Position numbers and translations under genes: made by a program. Below the pieces are notes generated by a model. That model made no database searches and was not told the origin of the DNA. It saw only the letters and a list, made by a program, of their open reading frames with translations. Below are positions 17,989-26,511 of a stretch of 64,000 nucleotides of DNA, in pieces. Numbering within the stretch: position 1 is the stretch's first letter; the number at the start of each line of letters is the position of its first letter. This stretch comes from Haloarcula sp. CBA1129 (GTDB taxonomy: Archaea > Halobacteriota > Halobacteria > Halobacteriales > Haloarculaceae), in NCBI RefSeq assembly GCF_008729015.1, contig NZ_RKSM01000003.1, forward strand, positions 186,001-250,000. Direction: 5' to 3'.

Positions 17989-19008
17989 TCAGTCGTCACA
18001 CGGTGGCGTCTGCTGGGACGACGATGACTGGTCGAAACGCCGATAGAGCCGGCGCAGTTCCATGCGGATAGTCACGCGCTCGATGAGGGCAAAGCCCGCA
18101 ACGACGACGAGGAAGCCGACGAACGTCCACAGAGACACCGACGAGCCGAGCAGCACCCAGCCCATGAGCGCGGCGAATATCGGCACGACATACGCGACCA
18201 GATTCGCACGAACTGGGCCGATGCGCTTGATGAGGCCGAAGTAGATAGCGTACGCGACCGCCGTCGACGGGATTCCCACAGCGATGATGCTCGCAATCGT
18301 TTCAGGACCGATCCCGATCACGGCTGTCGGCGGCTCCCCGAGTAGCAGGCTCGCGACGTGGAGCAACACCGCGCCGACAGCCATCGCCCACGCAGTCAGC
18401 GGCGTGCTGTCCATCTCCGGGCCGACGCGCTGGAGGAGCACACTGCCCAGAGCCACGGCCGCGGCCGCGCCGAGGACGAGTAGCTGTCCGATAGCGCTCG
18501 CGTCGGTAAACGTCGACGGCGACGGCTGCACGATGAGGATAACGCCGCTCAGCGCGATACCGATACCGAGCGCGCCGAGCCACGAGAGCCGGTCGCCCAG
18601 CAGCCACCAAGCGAACACGGGAGCGAGTATCGGGTTCAGGCCGTACATCACGGACGCCGCTGCGGGCGTCGTCGCGCCTTGGCCGAGGAACAGCAGGCCG
18701 TTGTTGAGCGCGATTAGGAACAGCGCTGCCATCCCGATACCCACGACATCTCCACGAGTCCGCGGGAGCCACGTTGACCGGGGCCGGGTGAAGACAATGT
18801 AGCCGAGCAGCGTCACTGCCGCCAAGTCGAACCGGAGGCCAGCAAACAGCACCGGTGGCAGCTCACGGAGCCCAGTTTTGATTGCGACGAACGAGCCACC
18901 GAACAACACAGCGAGCAGAACGAACAGCGCGGTGTCGCGGTAGCGGGCCGGAATTGAGGGACGGGCGGGAAGCGTAGACCGCAGTGTGGTCCGGGTCAGT
19001 GGGACCAC
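17989..19008 (-). CDS. EamA family (DMT) transporter
   Basis: A 339-residue protein with ten predicted helices in two EamA repeats: LFVLLAVLFGGSFVAIKTGL in the first, and MAVGAVLLHVASLLL to VPIFAALMGWVLLGSSVSLW in the second. DMT/EamA proteins usually export amino acids or metabolites. It is related to the EamA protein at 43714 (both carry SFVAIKTGL and PPVLxAxxR), so they are paralogs. Stand-alone gene. Confidence 0.9.
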   Translation of the reverse strand: MVPLTRTTLRSTLPARPSIPARYRDTALFVLLAVLFGGSFVAIKTGLRELPPVLFAGLRFDLAAVTLLGYIVFTRPRSTWLPRTRGDVVGIGMAALFLIALNNGLLFLGQGATTPAAASVMYGLNPILAPVFAWWLLGDRLSWLGALGIGIALSGVILIVQPSPSTFTDASAIGQLLVLGAAAAVALGSVLLQRVGPEMDSTPLTAWAMAVGAVLLHVASLLLGEPPTAVIGIGPETIASIIAVGIPSTAVAYAIYFGLIKRIGPVRANLVAYVVPIFAALMGWVLLGSSVSLWTFVGFLVVVAGFALIERVTIRMELRRLYRRFDQSSSSQQTPPCDD

Positions 19009-19132
19009 CCATGAGAGCGAAACTGTTTCATTACCTGTTCAACGGGTCGAAATGTGAAGAGGGCTGTGAGAGACATGGTGTCACGGGCCGACAGTCGCAT
19101 CCGCAAAGCCTACCGAGAAAGTCCGAAAGCGC

Positions 19133-19966
19133 TCAGTCCCACGCGGCTGGCGACCAGTCCGGATCAACGCGTCGGTCGACCGTCTCAATACTGTCGATAC
19201 GGTCGATTTCGCCGTCTGTCAGCGACAGGTCGAGGCTTGCTAGGTTGTCCGTGATGTGGGCCTCGCTCGTGGCCTTCGGGATCGCTGTCACGCCCTTCTC
19301 GCGGAGCCATGCGAGGCTGACCTGTGCCTCACTGGCGTCGTGGTCGTCAGCGATGGCTTCGATGACATCGTGGCCGAACACTTCACCGCGTGCCAGCGGG
19401 GAGTACGCGACCAGTTCGTAGTCCTGCTCTGCCGCGTGCTCGCGAAGTTCCGACTGCTGGAGGAACGGGTGCGTCTCGACCTGATTTGCGAACACCGGTG
19501 CATCGAGCACGTCCATCGCCGTTTCGACGTGGTGCGGTTCGAAGTTCGAGACACCGACGTTGTCGATCAGACCGCGGTCGACGAGTTCGTCAAACGCCGG
19601 GAGCGTCTCTTCAGGCTCGTACTCGCCCGCCGCCCAGTGGACGTACAGCAGGTCCACCGAATCGACGCCGAGTTTGTCGAGGCTCTCCTCGGTCGTCTCA
19701 ATCACGTCGTCATGCGAGAGGTTCGAGATCCACACCTTCGTCGCCAGAAAGATATCGTCGCGGTCAACGTCAGCCGCGGCGATACCATCACCGACGGCGC
19801 TTTCATTGTCGTATATCTGTGCAGTGTCGATATGTCGGTAGCCGGCCTCAAGCGCCGTCTGGACGCTCTCGGCGCACTGTTCTGCGTCTTCATTCTGCCA
19901 CGTACCGAGACCGAGCATCGGCATGCCACTCGCTCGCGGACCGCCATCTGTCTGTTGCTGAGTCAT
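19133..19966 (-). CDS. Aldo/keto reductase
   Basis: A 277-residue TIM-barrel oxidoreductase. The AKR tetrad is visible: Asp47 and Tyr52 (HIDTAQIYDNE), Lys77 (ATKVW) and His110 (LYVHWA). LVAYSPLARGE and a C-terminal IPKATSEAHITDNL give the NADPH-binding region. It reduces aldehydes or ketones, probably 2,5-diketo-acid or methylglyoxal type; substrate not determinable. The length is normal and all active-site residues are present. Confidence 0.92.
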   Translation of the reverse strand: MTQQQTDGGPRASGMPMLGLGTWQNEDAEQCAESVQTALEAGYRHIDTAQIYDNESAVGDGIAAADVDRDDIFLATKVWISNLSHDDVIETTEESLDKLGVDSVDLLYVHWAAGEYEPEETLPAFDELVDRGLIDNVGVSNFEPHHVETAMDVLDAPVFANQVETHPFLQQSELREHAAEQDYELVAYSPLARGEVFGHDVIEAIADDHDASEAQVSLAWLREKGVTAIPKATSEAHITDNLASLDLSLTDGEIDRIDSIETVDRRVDPDWSPAAWD

Positions 19967-20073
19967 TATCAGATACTGATGCTTGCGCCTTTAAGCCGTT
20001 TGGGAGGCGGCGGGTAGCGCCGACTATCGCGCGCTCTGTAGAGAGGCGGGCTATCACGGTAGCACGGAGCCGT

Positions 20074-20694
20074 TCAGAAACCGTACGAACCGAAAATCCA
20101 GAGCGCGACGATGGGCGATGCAGCGAGGAACGCTCCAAGGACGACCGTCCCCAGAACCGTGTCCCACCCCAAGCCCCGCACTGGTCTCTCGTACCGCCAC
20201 AACTGGACCGTGACGTAGACACCGGCGATGACCACGCCGCCGAGCAACAAGAACGGCGGAAACCCGAGCGATGGAAACAACGTGAAGCCGACCGCCGGAA
20301 ACGGGTCCGAGCCACTCGAAGCCGCGAAATCGAGACCGATGCCGACAGCGCCGACGGCGGTGGCCGCAACGACATACGAGGTGCCGGCGATGACGTGCCG
20401 GAGTGCCGCCGTCAGCGCGAACGGCTCTGCGTCGGTCGGCAACACCTCCGGGGCCGCGTAACTACCGATGCCGGTGTAGAGGAACGGGACAGTTAGAACA
20501 CCGACGGCGACGGCATACGGAAGGACCGACGAGATAGCGACAATGAGAACCGCCGTGGTCAGGGCGTATGTGCGTCCGGTTGCTGCCCCGAGAACCAGAG
20601 GCGGCACGAACAGCACAGCAGCCACCACGACGGCAAACAGGCAGATCGGAACGGAGTAGGGTCGGAACCGCCCAGCAAAACCGGAAGGAGACAT
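20074..20694 (-). CDS. Polytopic membrane protein, unknown function
   Basis: A 206-residue protein with about six hydrophobic segments (for example CLFAVVVAAVLFVPPLVLGA, ALTTAVLIVAISSVLPYAVA and VLGTVVLGAFLAASPIVALW). No transporter signature seen. It begins at ATG 20694; the longer open frame to 20805 runs through unlikely basic sequence. Resembles the many small conserved haloarchaeal membrane proteins. Confidence 0.68.
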   Translation of the reverse strand: MSPSGFAGRFRPYSVPICLFAVVVAAVLFVPPLVLGAATGRTYALTTAVLIVAISSVLPYAVAVGVLTVPFLYTGIGSYAAPEVLPTDAEPFALTAALRHVIAGTSYVVAATAVGAVGIGLDFAASSGSDPFPAVGFTLFPSLGFPPFLLLGGVVIAGVYVTVQLWRYERPVRGLGWDTVLGTVVLGAFLAASPIVALWIFGSYGF

Positions 20695-21019
20695 GCAGTG
20701 CCGTTTCGGACCCAAGTGCATAGGGTTTCGGCTCCCCGGTGAGAGAGGTGTCCCCGTTCTCTTCCGTTCTACTGCAGGTCCGTGACACGATACTGTCATT
20801 ATCACGGACGAGACGCGCCATCGGCACCGGCGAGCCGTTGGCCCGCGTGCTCGAAAGAATCATCGGAGATTTCGCCACCCGGGGTGGCGAATACCGTAAC
20901 GAAGTTACCTCCAACAGTATGAATCGCGAGGCCCCCCGTTGTCCGCTGTATCGCAGTCAAGCGCCCGTACACCTCTCTGCTAACTGGCTGCTTATCAGCG
21001 TCGAGCCGAAAGTATCGCT
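20695..21019. other. 325-bp intergenic region with a 21-bp palindrome
   Basis: No gene supported. It separates the divergent membrane protein and alcohol dehydrogenase. The outstanding element is the palindrome at 20871-20891 (separate entry). Just before the ATG at 21020 the sequence AAAGTATCGCT may be part of the promoter. Confidence 0.4.
20871..20891. promoter_or_regulatory. Perfect 21-bp palindrome TTCGCCACCC-G-GGGTGGCGAA
   Basis: Ten-base perfect arms around one central G. The lack of a loop makes it more likely a protein-binding operator than a terminator hairpin. It lies about 130 bases before the alcohol dehydrogenase start. Confidence 0.45.
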
Positions 21020-22036
21020 ATGTCAGACACAATGCAAGCGGCAGTCGTGCCTGAGCCGGGGGCTGACTTCGAGGTCGTCGAGCGAGACATCCCCGACCCG
21101 GACCCCGGCGAGGTACGGGTCGCTGTCGACGCCTGTGGCATCTGTCACAGCGACGTGTTCACGAAGGAGGGCACCAACCCGGTCGTCTCCTATCCGCGGG
21201 TTCCCGGCCACGAGGTGGCTGGACACGTAGATGCCGTCGGCGACGCTGTCGACGCTTGGGACGTGGGTGACAGAGTTGGCGTCGGCTGGCACGGCGGTCA
21301 CTGTTCGACGTGTGAGCAATGTCGACAAGGGAACTTCCTCCAGTGTGAAAACGGCGAAATCACCGGATTGAGCTACGACGGCGGGTACGCCGAGTACATG
21401 ACTGCACCGTCGGAAGCCCTCGCAAAGATTCCGGAGGCGCTGGATGCGGCGGCCGCGGCACCGCTGCTCTGTGCGGGTGTGACGACGTTCAACGCGCTGC
21501 GGAACAGCGATGCGAACGTCGGGGATCTGGTCGCCGTGCAGGGCGTCGGCGGACTCGGCCACCTCGGCATCCAGTACGCTCACGCGGCCGGCTTCGAGAC
21601 GGCCGCCATTTCCCGAACGCCGGAAAAAGAGTCGCTGGCGAAAGAGCTTGGAGCCGACCACTTCATCAACGCGGCGGATGTGGACGCCGGTCAGCGGCTG
21701 CAGGAGCTTGGTGGGGCCGACGTGGTGCTGGCGACAGCACCGTCCAGCGACGCCATCAGTTCCATCGTCAGCGGGATCGGTGTCGACGGTTCTGTTGTGG
21801 TTGTGGGCGTCCCCGGCGAGCCAGTAGAAGTCAGCGCACAGCAACTCGTCCAGAGCCGGGGCGGTGTCGAGGGCTGGGCCTCCGGACACGCACGCGACTC
21901 ACAGGACACACTGGAGTTCAGTTCGCTCCGCGATATCGCGCCGAAAATCGAGACCTACCCGCTGAAAGACGTCAATGAGGCATATGGGCAGATGATAGAC
22001 AACGAAGCGCGGTTCCGGGCCGTACTGGAGCTGTAG
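21020..22036 (+). CDS. Zinc-dependent alcohol dehydrogenase
   Basis: A 338-residue medium-chain dehydrogenase. Catalytic zinc ligands are Cys42 (CGICHSD), His64-Glu65 (PGHE) and Cys151; structural zinc ligands are Cys95, Cys98, Cys101 and Cys109. The NAD(P) motif is VQGVGGLGHLGIQYA near 173-187. This pattern is that of AdhA/AdhP-like primary alcohol dehydrogenases. Stand-alone gene, possibly controlled through the palindrome upstream. Confidence 0.93.
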   Translation: MSDTMQAAVVPEPGADFEVVERDIPDPDPGEVRVAVDACGICHSDVFTKEGTNPVVSYPRVPGHEVAGHVDAVGDAVDAWDVGDRVGVGWHGGHCSTCEQCRQGNFLQCENGEITGLSYDGGYAEYMTAPSEALAKIPEALDAAAAAPLLCAGVTTFNALRNSDANVGDLVAVQGVGGLGHLGIQYAHAAGFETAAISRTPEKESLAKELGADHFINAADVDAGQRLQELGGADVVLATAPSSDAISSIVSGIGVDGSVVVVGVPGEPVEVSAQQLVQSRGGVEGWASGHARDSQDTLEFSSLRDIAPKIETYPLKDVNEAYGQMIDNEARFRAVLEL

Positions 22037-22157
22037 TCGGGTCCGTCGCGATACCGGCGAAATACGTGTTCTGCGGCCCCAAGCCGACGCTACGCACGCC
22101 TACGGTGAATCCCCGGAGAGCAACGCCTTTGTCTGTGGGTCAAGAACCCGTATTCCA

Positions 22158-23492
22158 ATGGACGGCACCGCCGACGACCGCGTGTACTACGTCATCAGCG
22201 ACCTCCACATCGGCGGCGACGAGCAGCTAGAAGAGGTGGAATTTCTCGACGAACTGCTCGATTTTCTGTCACGGCTAGAGACCACCGACGAGGACGTCGA
22301 GTTACTCATTAACGGCGACGCGTTTGGGCTGTGGGAGTTTACCGGCATGTCGGGACTGGAGAAGTTCGACGCCCTCGAAGAGACCTATCCGTCGCTGTTC
22401 GAGCAACTACGAAAGACCGGTGAGAACATCCAGATCACCCTGATACCGGGGAATCACGACCACGAACTCGCAGCCTACGACGAGTACGTAGAGCGGTTCG
22501 CGGCGTACAACGTCACGCTCGTCCAGTCGAAGTCGATTACCCGGCCGGTGGGAGAGGAGGCCATTCACCTCGAACACGGCAATCAGCAGGACCCTAACAA
22601 CCGCATCGAGGACTGGGGCGAGACCAACGTGACGCCGCTTGGCTACTACTACAACACACTGGTGACGAGTCGGGCCGGCCAGCTCTCGGACCGAGGTCGG
22701 TACAACTGGCTCAAGGACGTGCAGGCTGTGACGCCGACGGAGCGGGTCCCGGTGTGGATGCTCTCGAAGTACTTTTACCGGGAGATGAATCCTCTGTTAC
22801 GGTACGCGCTGGTCCCGTTCCTGTTGCTGTTCAACATCAGCGCCATCCTTGCAGTTCTGGCGGCGCTGAACCTGCTCGGCGTCTGGTCCGCGCCGGTCGA
22901 AACGACAACGTCGTTTCTGGGCCAGTTCGGCACGGTCGGGACCGCTATCTGGGTGCTGCTCGTCGTGAACGCCTCACTGGCTGGCCTCCTGTTGCTCGTG
23001 GGCATTCCGTTGTATCTTCTGCGGCGGGACATCAAGAAGACCATCAACCGCTTTGGCGTCTTCGAGACCGATCTCACGGTCGATACCCGGACACCATACA
23101 AGGAAGCCGCCCGGGAAGTATTCGAAGAGAAGGAAGACGTTGTTGTCTTCTGTTACGGCCATACGCACCGTCCGAGCGTGCAGTCGGTCGACGGCGGCTT
23201 GGTCGTCAACAGCGGGACGTGGCTCAAGCGCCTCCACCGTCGGGACGGGATCATCGGGCTCCTCCCTCCGGTGTTTTACCCGTCCTACCAGCTCTGTGCG
23301 GTGCGTATCACCGCCGAGGACGGGCAAGTGGTCGTCGACTACGAGGAAGTCCAAAAACCGAGCCCCAGTCCGGAGGAACTGACACTCACCGAACGCCTGC
23401 TGACGATCGGCCGGACACCCAACCCCGAACTCCCCGACCGTGCGGTTGTGGAAACCGAACAGTCGGTGCCCGCGCCGGAACCGGCCGAGTGA
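22158..23492 (+). CDS. Membrane-embedded calcineurin-like metallophosphoesterase
   Basis: A 444-residue protein. Metal-binding motifs are in order: DLHIGGDE near 15-22, NGDA near 54, GNHDHEL near 97-103 and GHTHRP near 334-339. Between the third and fourth motifs sit two hydrophobic segments (about 218-245 and 258-288), so membrane helices are inserted within the phosphoesterase fold. The enzyme would act at the inner face of the membrane on a phosphoester such as a lipid or nucleotide. Start ATG follows a short AT-poor leader. Confidence 0.82.
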   Translation: MDGTADDRVYYVISDLHIGGDEQLEEVEFLDELLDFLSRLETTDEDVELLINGDAFGLWEFTGMSGLEKFDALEETYPSLFEQLRKTGENIQITLIPGNHDHELAAYDEYVERFAAYNVTLVQSKSITRPVGEEAIHLEHGNQQDPNNRIEDWGETNVTPLGYYYNTLVTSRAGQLSDRGRYNWLKDVQAVTPTERVPVWMLSKYFYREMNPLLRYALVPFLLLFNISAILAVLAALNLLGVWSAPVETTTSFLGQFGTVGTAIWVLLVVNASLAGLLLLVGIPLYLLRRDIKKTINRFGVFETDLTVDTRTPYKEAAREVFEEKEDVVVFCYGHTHRPSVQSVDGGLVVNSGTWLKRLHRRDGIIGLLPPVFYPSYQLCAVRITAEDGQVVVDYEEVQKPSPSPEELTLTERLLTIGRTPNPELPDRAVVETEQSVPAPEPAE

Positions 23493-23679
23493 GGAGGAGG
23501 GCTGGTCCAGACGAGGGCGTGGCCGCCTTGGCACCCTGAATCAGCGAGTGGCATGACGACCCGTTTCGGTGCTTCTGGTTGGGGACGCTCGCTTTCCTTC
23601 GTGTGTGAATGGGACCTCTCAAGCGCCGGACGGGGACAGGCCGTTTGCTCCCGGATCGGAGCGCTCTGCAGAAAAGTCT

Positions 23680-23697
23680 ATTACATACGACTGTAAT
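23680..23697. promoter_or_regulatory. Operator-like inverted repeat ATTACA-N6-TGTAAT
   Basis: Perfect six-base arms, nine bases before the ATG at 23706 and overlapping the place where a TATA box for a leaderless start is expected. It probably binds the HTH protein encoded immediately downstream (autoregulation, inferred). Its core TACA-N6-TGTA is also the core of the palindromes at 31657 and 31731. Confidence 0.6.
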
Positions 23698-23705
23698 GGC
23701 TACGT

Positions 23706-24278
23706 ATGAGCAATACCGCGGACGATGGTCGGGCTGACGGTTCGCCACCGTCCACGGAAGAGTTCACACCGGAGCGAGTGCTCTCGGTGTTTCAAGATCG
23801 GGCGGATCAGGCGAAGCCGTTGACGGCAACCGATGTGATGGACGCACTCGGCTGTTCCCGGAAAACGGCACACAACAAGCTCGACGTACTCGTGGAGCGA
23901 GGGGATCTGGAGACGCGAAAGGTCGGCGCGCGGAGTCGGGTTTGGTGGATCCCGTTCTCCCAGCTCGTCGGCACGGGCACGGACCCACAACAGGACCGAG
24001 AGCCACCGGTCGAGCACAGTATCGCCGACGCGGACCTGCCGGGGACGGGGGCGGTGCTCGACGACCGACGCGCGGCGCTGAAGGCTGCGTACGACTACCT
24101 CCGTGAAAACCCCGACACGGATGCCGGGAAGCTCATTACCGAGGTTTTTCAGGACCATCCGGCGGGCTATAAGACCGCTGACGAGTGGTGGGACGCTATC
24201 GGGCCTGCGCTTGAGGACCTCCCACAGATTGACTTGGCTGCCGATCATGAACACGTCTGGCACTACGTCGGTGGGTGA
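23706..24278 (+). CDS. Winged-helix transcriptional regulator, first gene of Nramp-like operon
   Basis: A 190-residue protein. Residues about 20-85 form a winged helix (LTATDVMDALGCSRKTAHNK, then LVERGDLETRKVGARSRVWW), a common haloarchaeal MarR/DprA-like HTH. A second region (about 115-190) with YDYLRENPDTDAGKLITEVF and WWDAIGPALEDLP is helical and probably binds a partner or ligand; I do not recognise it. Its stop overlaps the GTG start of the Nramp-like gene, so the proteins are made together. The palindrome upstream suggests it controls its own operon. Confidence 0.78.
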   Translation: MSNTADDGRADGSPPSTEEFTPERVLSVFQDRADQAKPLTATDVMDALGCSRKTAHNKLDVLVERGDLETRKVGARSRVWWIPFSQLVGTGTDPQQDREPPVEHSIADADLPGTGAVLDDRRAALKAAYDYLRENPDTDAGKLITEVFQDHPAGYKTADEWWDAIGPALEDLPQIDLAADHEHVWHYVGG

Positions 24279-26041
24279 GTTCACCGATGCCAGAGGAAAA
24301 GCCGACGGAACAGTCGGACGTAGCGGAAGACGCGGGGTCGGAGACATCGGAAGTGTACGCCTCTCGCACGGAGCAGCGCTATCCGATCTCCTCGTACACC
24401 CCGGTCGCATACGACAACCTCGAGGCGGCACCGGAGAGCGACGACCATCCAGACACCGGGACCGGCGGGCGGTTCAGAGAACTCTCCCTGCCGAAAGTAC
24501 CGAAGCTCCGCCACGTCGTCGGTCCCAGCGCGATCATGCTCGGGGCGTCACTTGGCAGCGGTGAGACGCTGTTCTGGCCGCATCTAGTCGCCAGCTACGG
24601 GTGGGGGCTGTACTGGCTGTTCCTCGTGGCCGTCTGCCTCCACTTCGTCGTCAACACAGAGATACAGCGGTGGACACTTGCGACCGGTGAGAGCGTGTTT
24701 CGGGCGTTCGAGCGCGTACATCCGGTCCTCCCGCTGGCCATGCTACTCGGCGGGTTCGTCAGTCTCGGCTGGCCGGGGTGGGCCGCGAGCGCCGCACAGA
24801 TCGGTGCGCAGGGGCTCGCACTCGGCACGTACGACCTCGCCGGCGTCGAGATCGTCGGCTGGCGACTGTTCGGTATCGCGCTCATGGTGTTCATCTGGGT
24901 CACCTATCAGGTGACGCCGCTGATGTACAACGTCGTCGAGAGCCTCCAGCTCATTCTGGTGGCACTGTCCATTGCGTTCACGCTGCTGCTGTTCGTTCTC
25001 ATCGGGTCGGTCGACGTGCTATTCAGTGTCCCGGGGAGTCTGACAGAGGTTGGTGACTACTCGCCGGTCGGGACCATCGCCGTGTTGGTCGGGGCGCTGG
25101 CCTACGCCGGGGCGGGCGGCTACCTCAATCTCTCACAGAGCCTCTGGATACGCGAGAAAGGCTACGGGATGGGCCGATACCAAGGCCGGATCAAGAACCC
25201 CTTCGCCGGCGACGACCCCGAGACGGTCCACGAGGACGGGTTCACGTTCATCCCAGACACGCAAAACCTCAAACGGTGGCGGGGCTGGTGGCGCGTGACA
25301 CAGCTCGAACACCTGTTGACCTTCCTGCTGGGCCTCCTCCTCGTCACGACGATGCTAGTCGTCATCGCAGTGTCACAGGCTCCGGGGGCGACGAGCGACG
25401 CGGTCGACATGTGGCTCATCGAGATCGCCCCGTCAGTCGGTGGATTCACGACGAGCGTCATCTACGTCACGCTGTTTCTGGCCCTGTTTACGACCGAATA
25501 TGCGATCATCGAGTCGTTCGTCCGGAACAGCTCCGACATCATTTACGAGCTGTACGGTCGGGACGCGGGCTGGAGTCTGCCGCGGCTGTTCTGGGGGTTG
25601 CTGACCGTTTTCTGTGGCTGGGGGATTCTCATTCTTAGCCTCCCAATATCGATATCCGACCCCTTCGGGCTGCTGGTCGTGGGGGCGGCGATGTCCGGGC
25701 TGTTGATGTGGCCGTACATCGTCATCGTCCAGCTCGTCAACACAGTCCGGCTGCCGGAGCATACGATGCCGGGCTGGGGCCGCATCGTCGCGATGTGGGT
25801 CGCAGCGGCGTTTTTCGGCTATTTCAGCGTCCTCCTAATCGGGACTGGGCTGGCGACACGGCTGGGGCTGGGGACGTTTACTGTCCAGACGGCGGTGCTC
25901 GGGAGCGCACCGGCTGGGTACGCCCTCTGGGCGATCTACCTGCTCGTGCAGGCATATACGATGTATCGGGTCGGGCGTGCGAAGGTCGCGGCGGACGGAA
26001 CGGTCACTGACGCCGCCACCGCGAAAGGGTGGTTCTCGTGA
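24275..26041 (+). CDS. Nramp-related membrane transporter lacking canonical metal motifs
   Basis: A 588-residue protein with a polar N-terminus of about 80 residues then about eleven to twelve helices. The fold is Nramp/LeuT-like: helix 1 reads GPSAIMLGASLGSGETLFWP and the helix 6 region GALAYAGAGGYLNLSQSLWI. The canonical Nramp DPGN and MPH metal-binding motifs are replaced by GSGE and a Gly-rich segment, so transport of Mn or Fe is not supported. This resembles an uncharacterised Nramp-related clade. Starts at GTG 24275 (overlap with the regulator stop) or ATG 24287. Overlaps the next gene. Confidence 0.8.
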   Translation: MSSPMPEEKPTEQSDVAEDAGSETSEVYASRTEQRYPISSYTPVAYDNLEAAPESDDHPDTGTGGRFRELSLPKVPKLRHVVGPSAIMLGASLGSGETLFWPHLVASYGWGLYWLFLVAVCLHFVVNTEIQRWTLATGESVFRAFERVHPVLPLAMLLGGFVSLGWPGWAASAAQIGAQGLALGTYDLAGVEIVGWRLFGIALMVFIWVTYQVTPLMYNVVESLQLILVALSIAFTLLLFVLIGSVDVLFSVPGSLTEVGDYSPVGTIAVLVGALAYAGAGGYLNLSQSLWIREKGYGMGRYQGRIKNPFAGDDPETVHEDGFTFIPDTQNLKRWRGWWRVTQLEHLLTFLLGLLLVTTMLVVIAVSQAPGATSDAVDMWLIEIAPSVGGFTTSVIYVTLFLALFTTEYAIIESFVRNSSDIIYELYGRDAGWSLPRLFWGLLTVFCGWGILILSLPISISDPFGLLVVGAAMSGLLMWPYIVIVQLVNTVRLPEHTMPGWGRIVAMWVAAAFFGYFSVLLIGTGLATRLGLGTFTVQTAVLGSAPAGYALWAIYLLVQAYTMYRVGRAKVAADGTVTDAATAKGWFS

Positions 26042-26475
26042 CCGACGAGCTTCGCGTCCATTTGCACTACACGATGCGAGGCGCGTATCCGCTCCGTCTG
26101 CTCGACGTGTTGTTCTGTACGGAGCAGGCCTATTTCGTCGAATACGACTATCTGACACCTGTCGACCTGCTGCTTGGAGCGCCGGACCAGCGGGCCGCAG
26201 CGTTCGCCACAGAGGTGGTCGAGGAGGGTGTCCACACAGCCCTCGAGACCGCCGAAGCAGTCGAGAAACAGTCATATGACGCACTCGAACGCGTCGACAT
26301 CCACTCGGGCGGCCGAATCGGTCGGCCGAAAATCACAGCGCACCCCCGCGCCGGCTCAGCGACCACGGTCAGGGTGCACGGCCGGTTCGACGCTGAACCC
26401 TTCACGCAGGCGCTTCGGTCGACGGTTGACGGGCACGACGTGACAGTCCGACAGCGAGACGGTCTCGGAATCTGA
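26038..26475 (+). CDS. Small soluble protein in Nramp-like operon, unknown function
   Basis: A 145-residue protein starting at a GTG that overlaps the transporter stop codon (GTGA), so translation is coupled. An N-terminal hydrophobic-basic part (MRGAYPLRLLDVLFCTEQAYFVEYDYLTPV) is followed by an acidic helix (AAAFATEVVEEGVHTALETA) and a beta-rich end. No family recognised. The strict coupling in a three-gene operon argues for a role with the transporter, for example as a cytosolic regulator or substrate-handling protein. Confidence 0.68.
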   Translation: MTDELRVHLHYTMRGAYPLRLLDVLFCTEQAYFVEYDYLTPVDLLLGAPDQRAAAFATEVVEEGVHTALETAEAVEKQSYDALERVDIHSGGRIGRPKITAHPRAGSATTVRVHGRFDAEPFTQALRSTVDGHDVTVRQRDGLGI

Positions 26476-26511
26476 ACCGAAACGCGCGGTATCCACGGCC
26501 CGAGACTCCAC

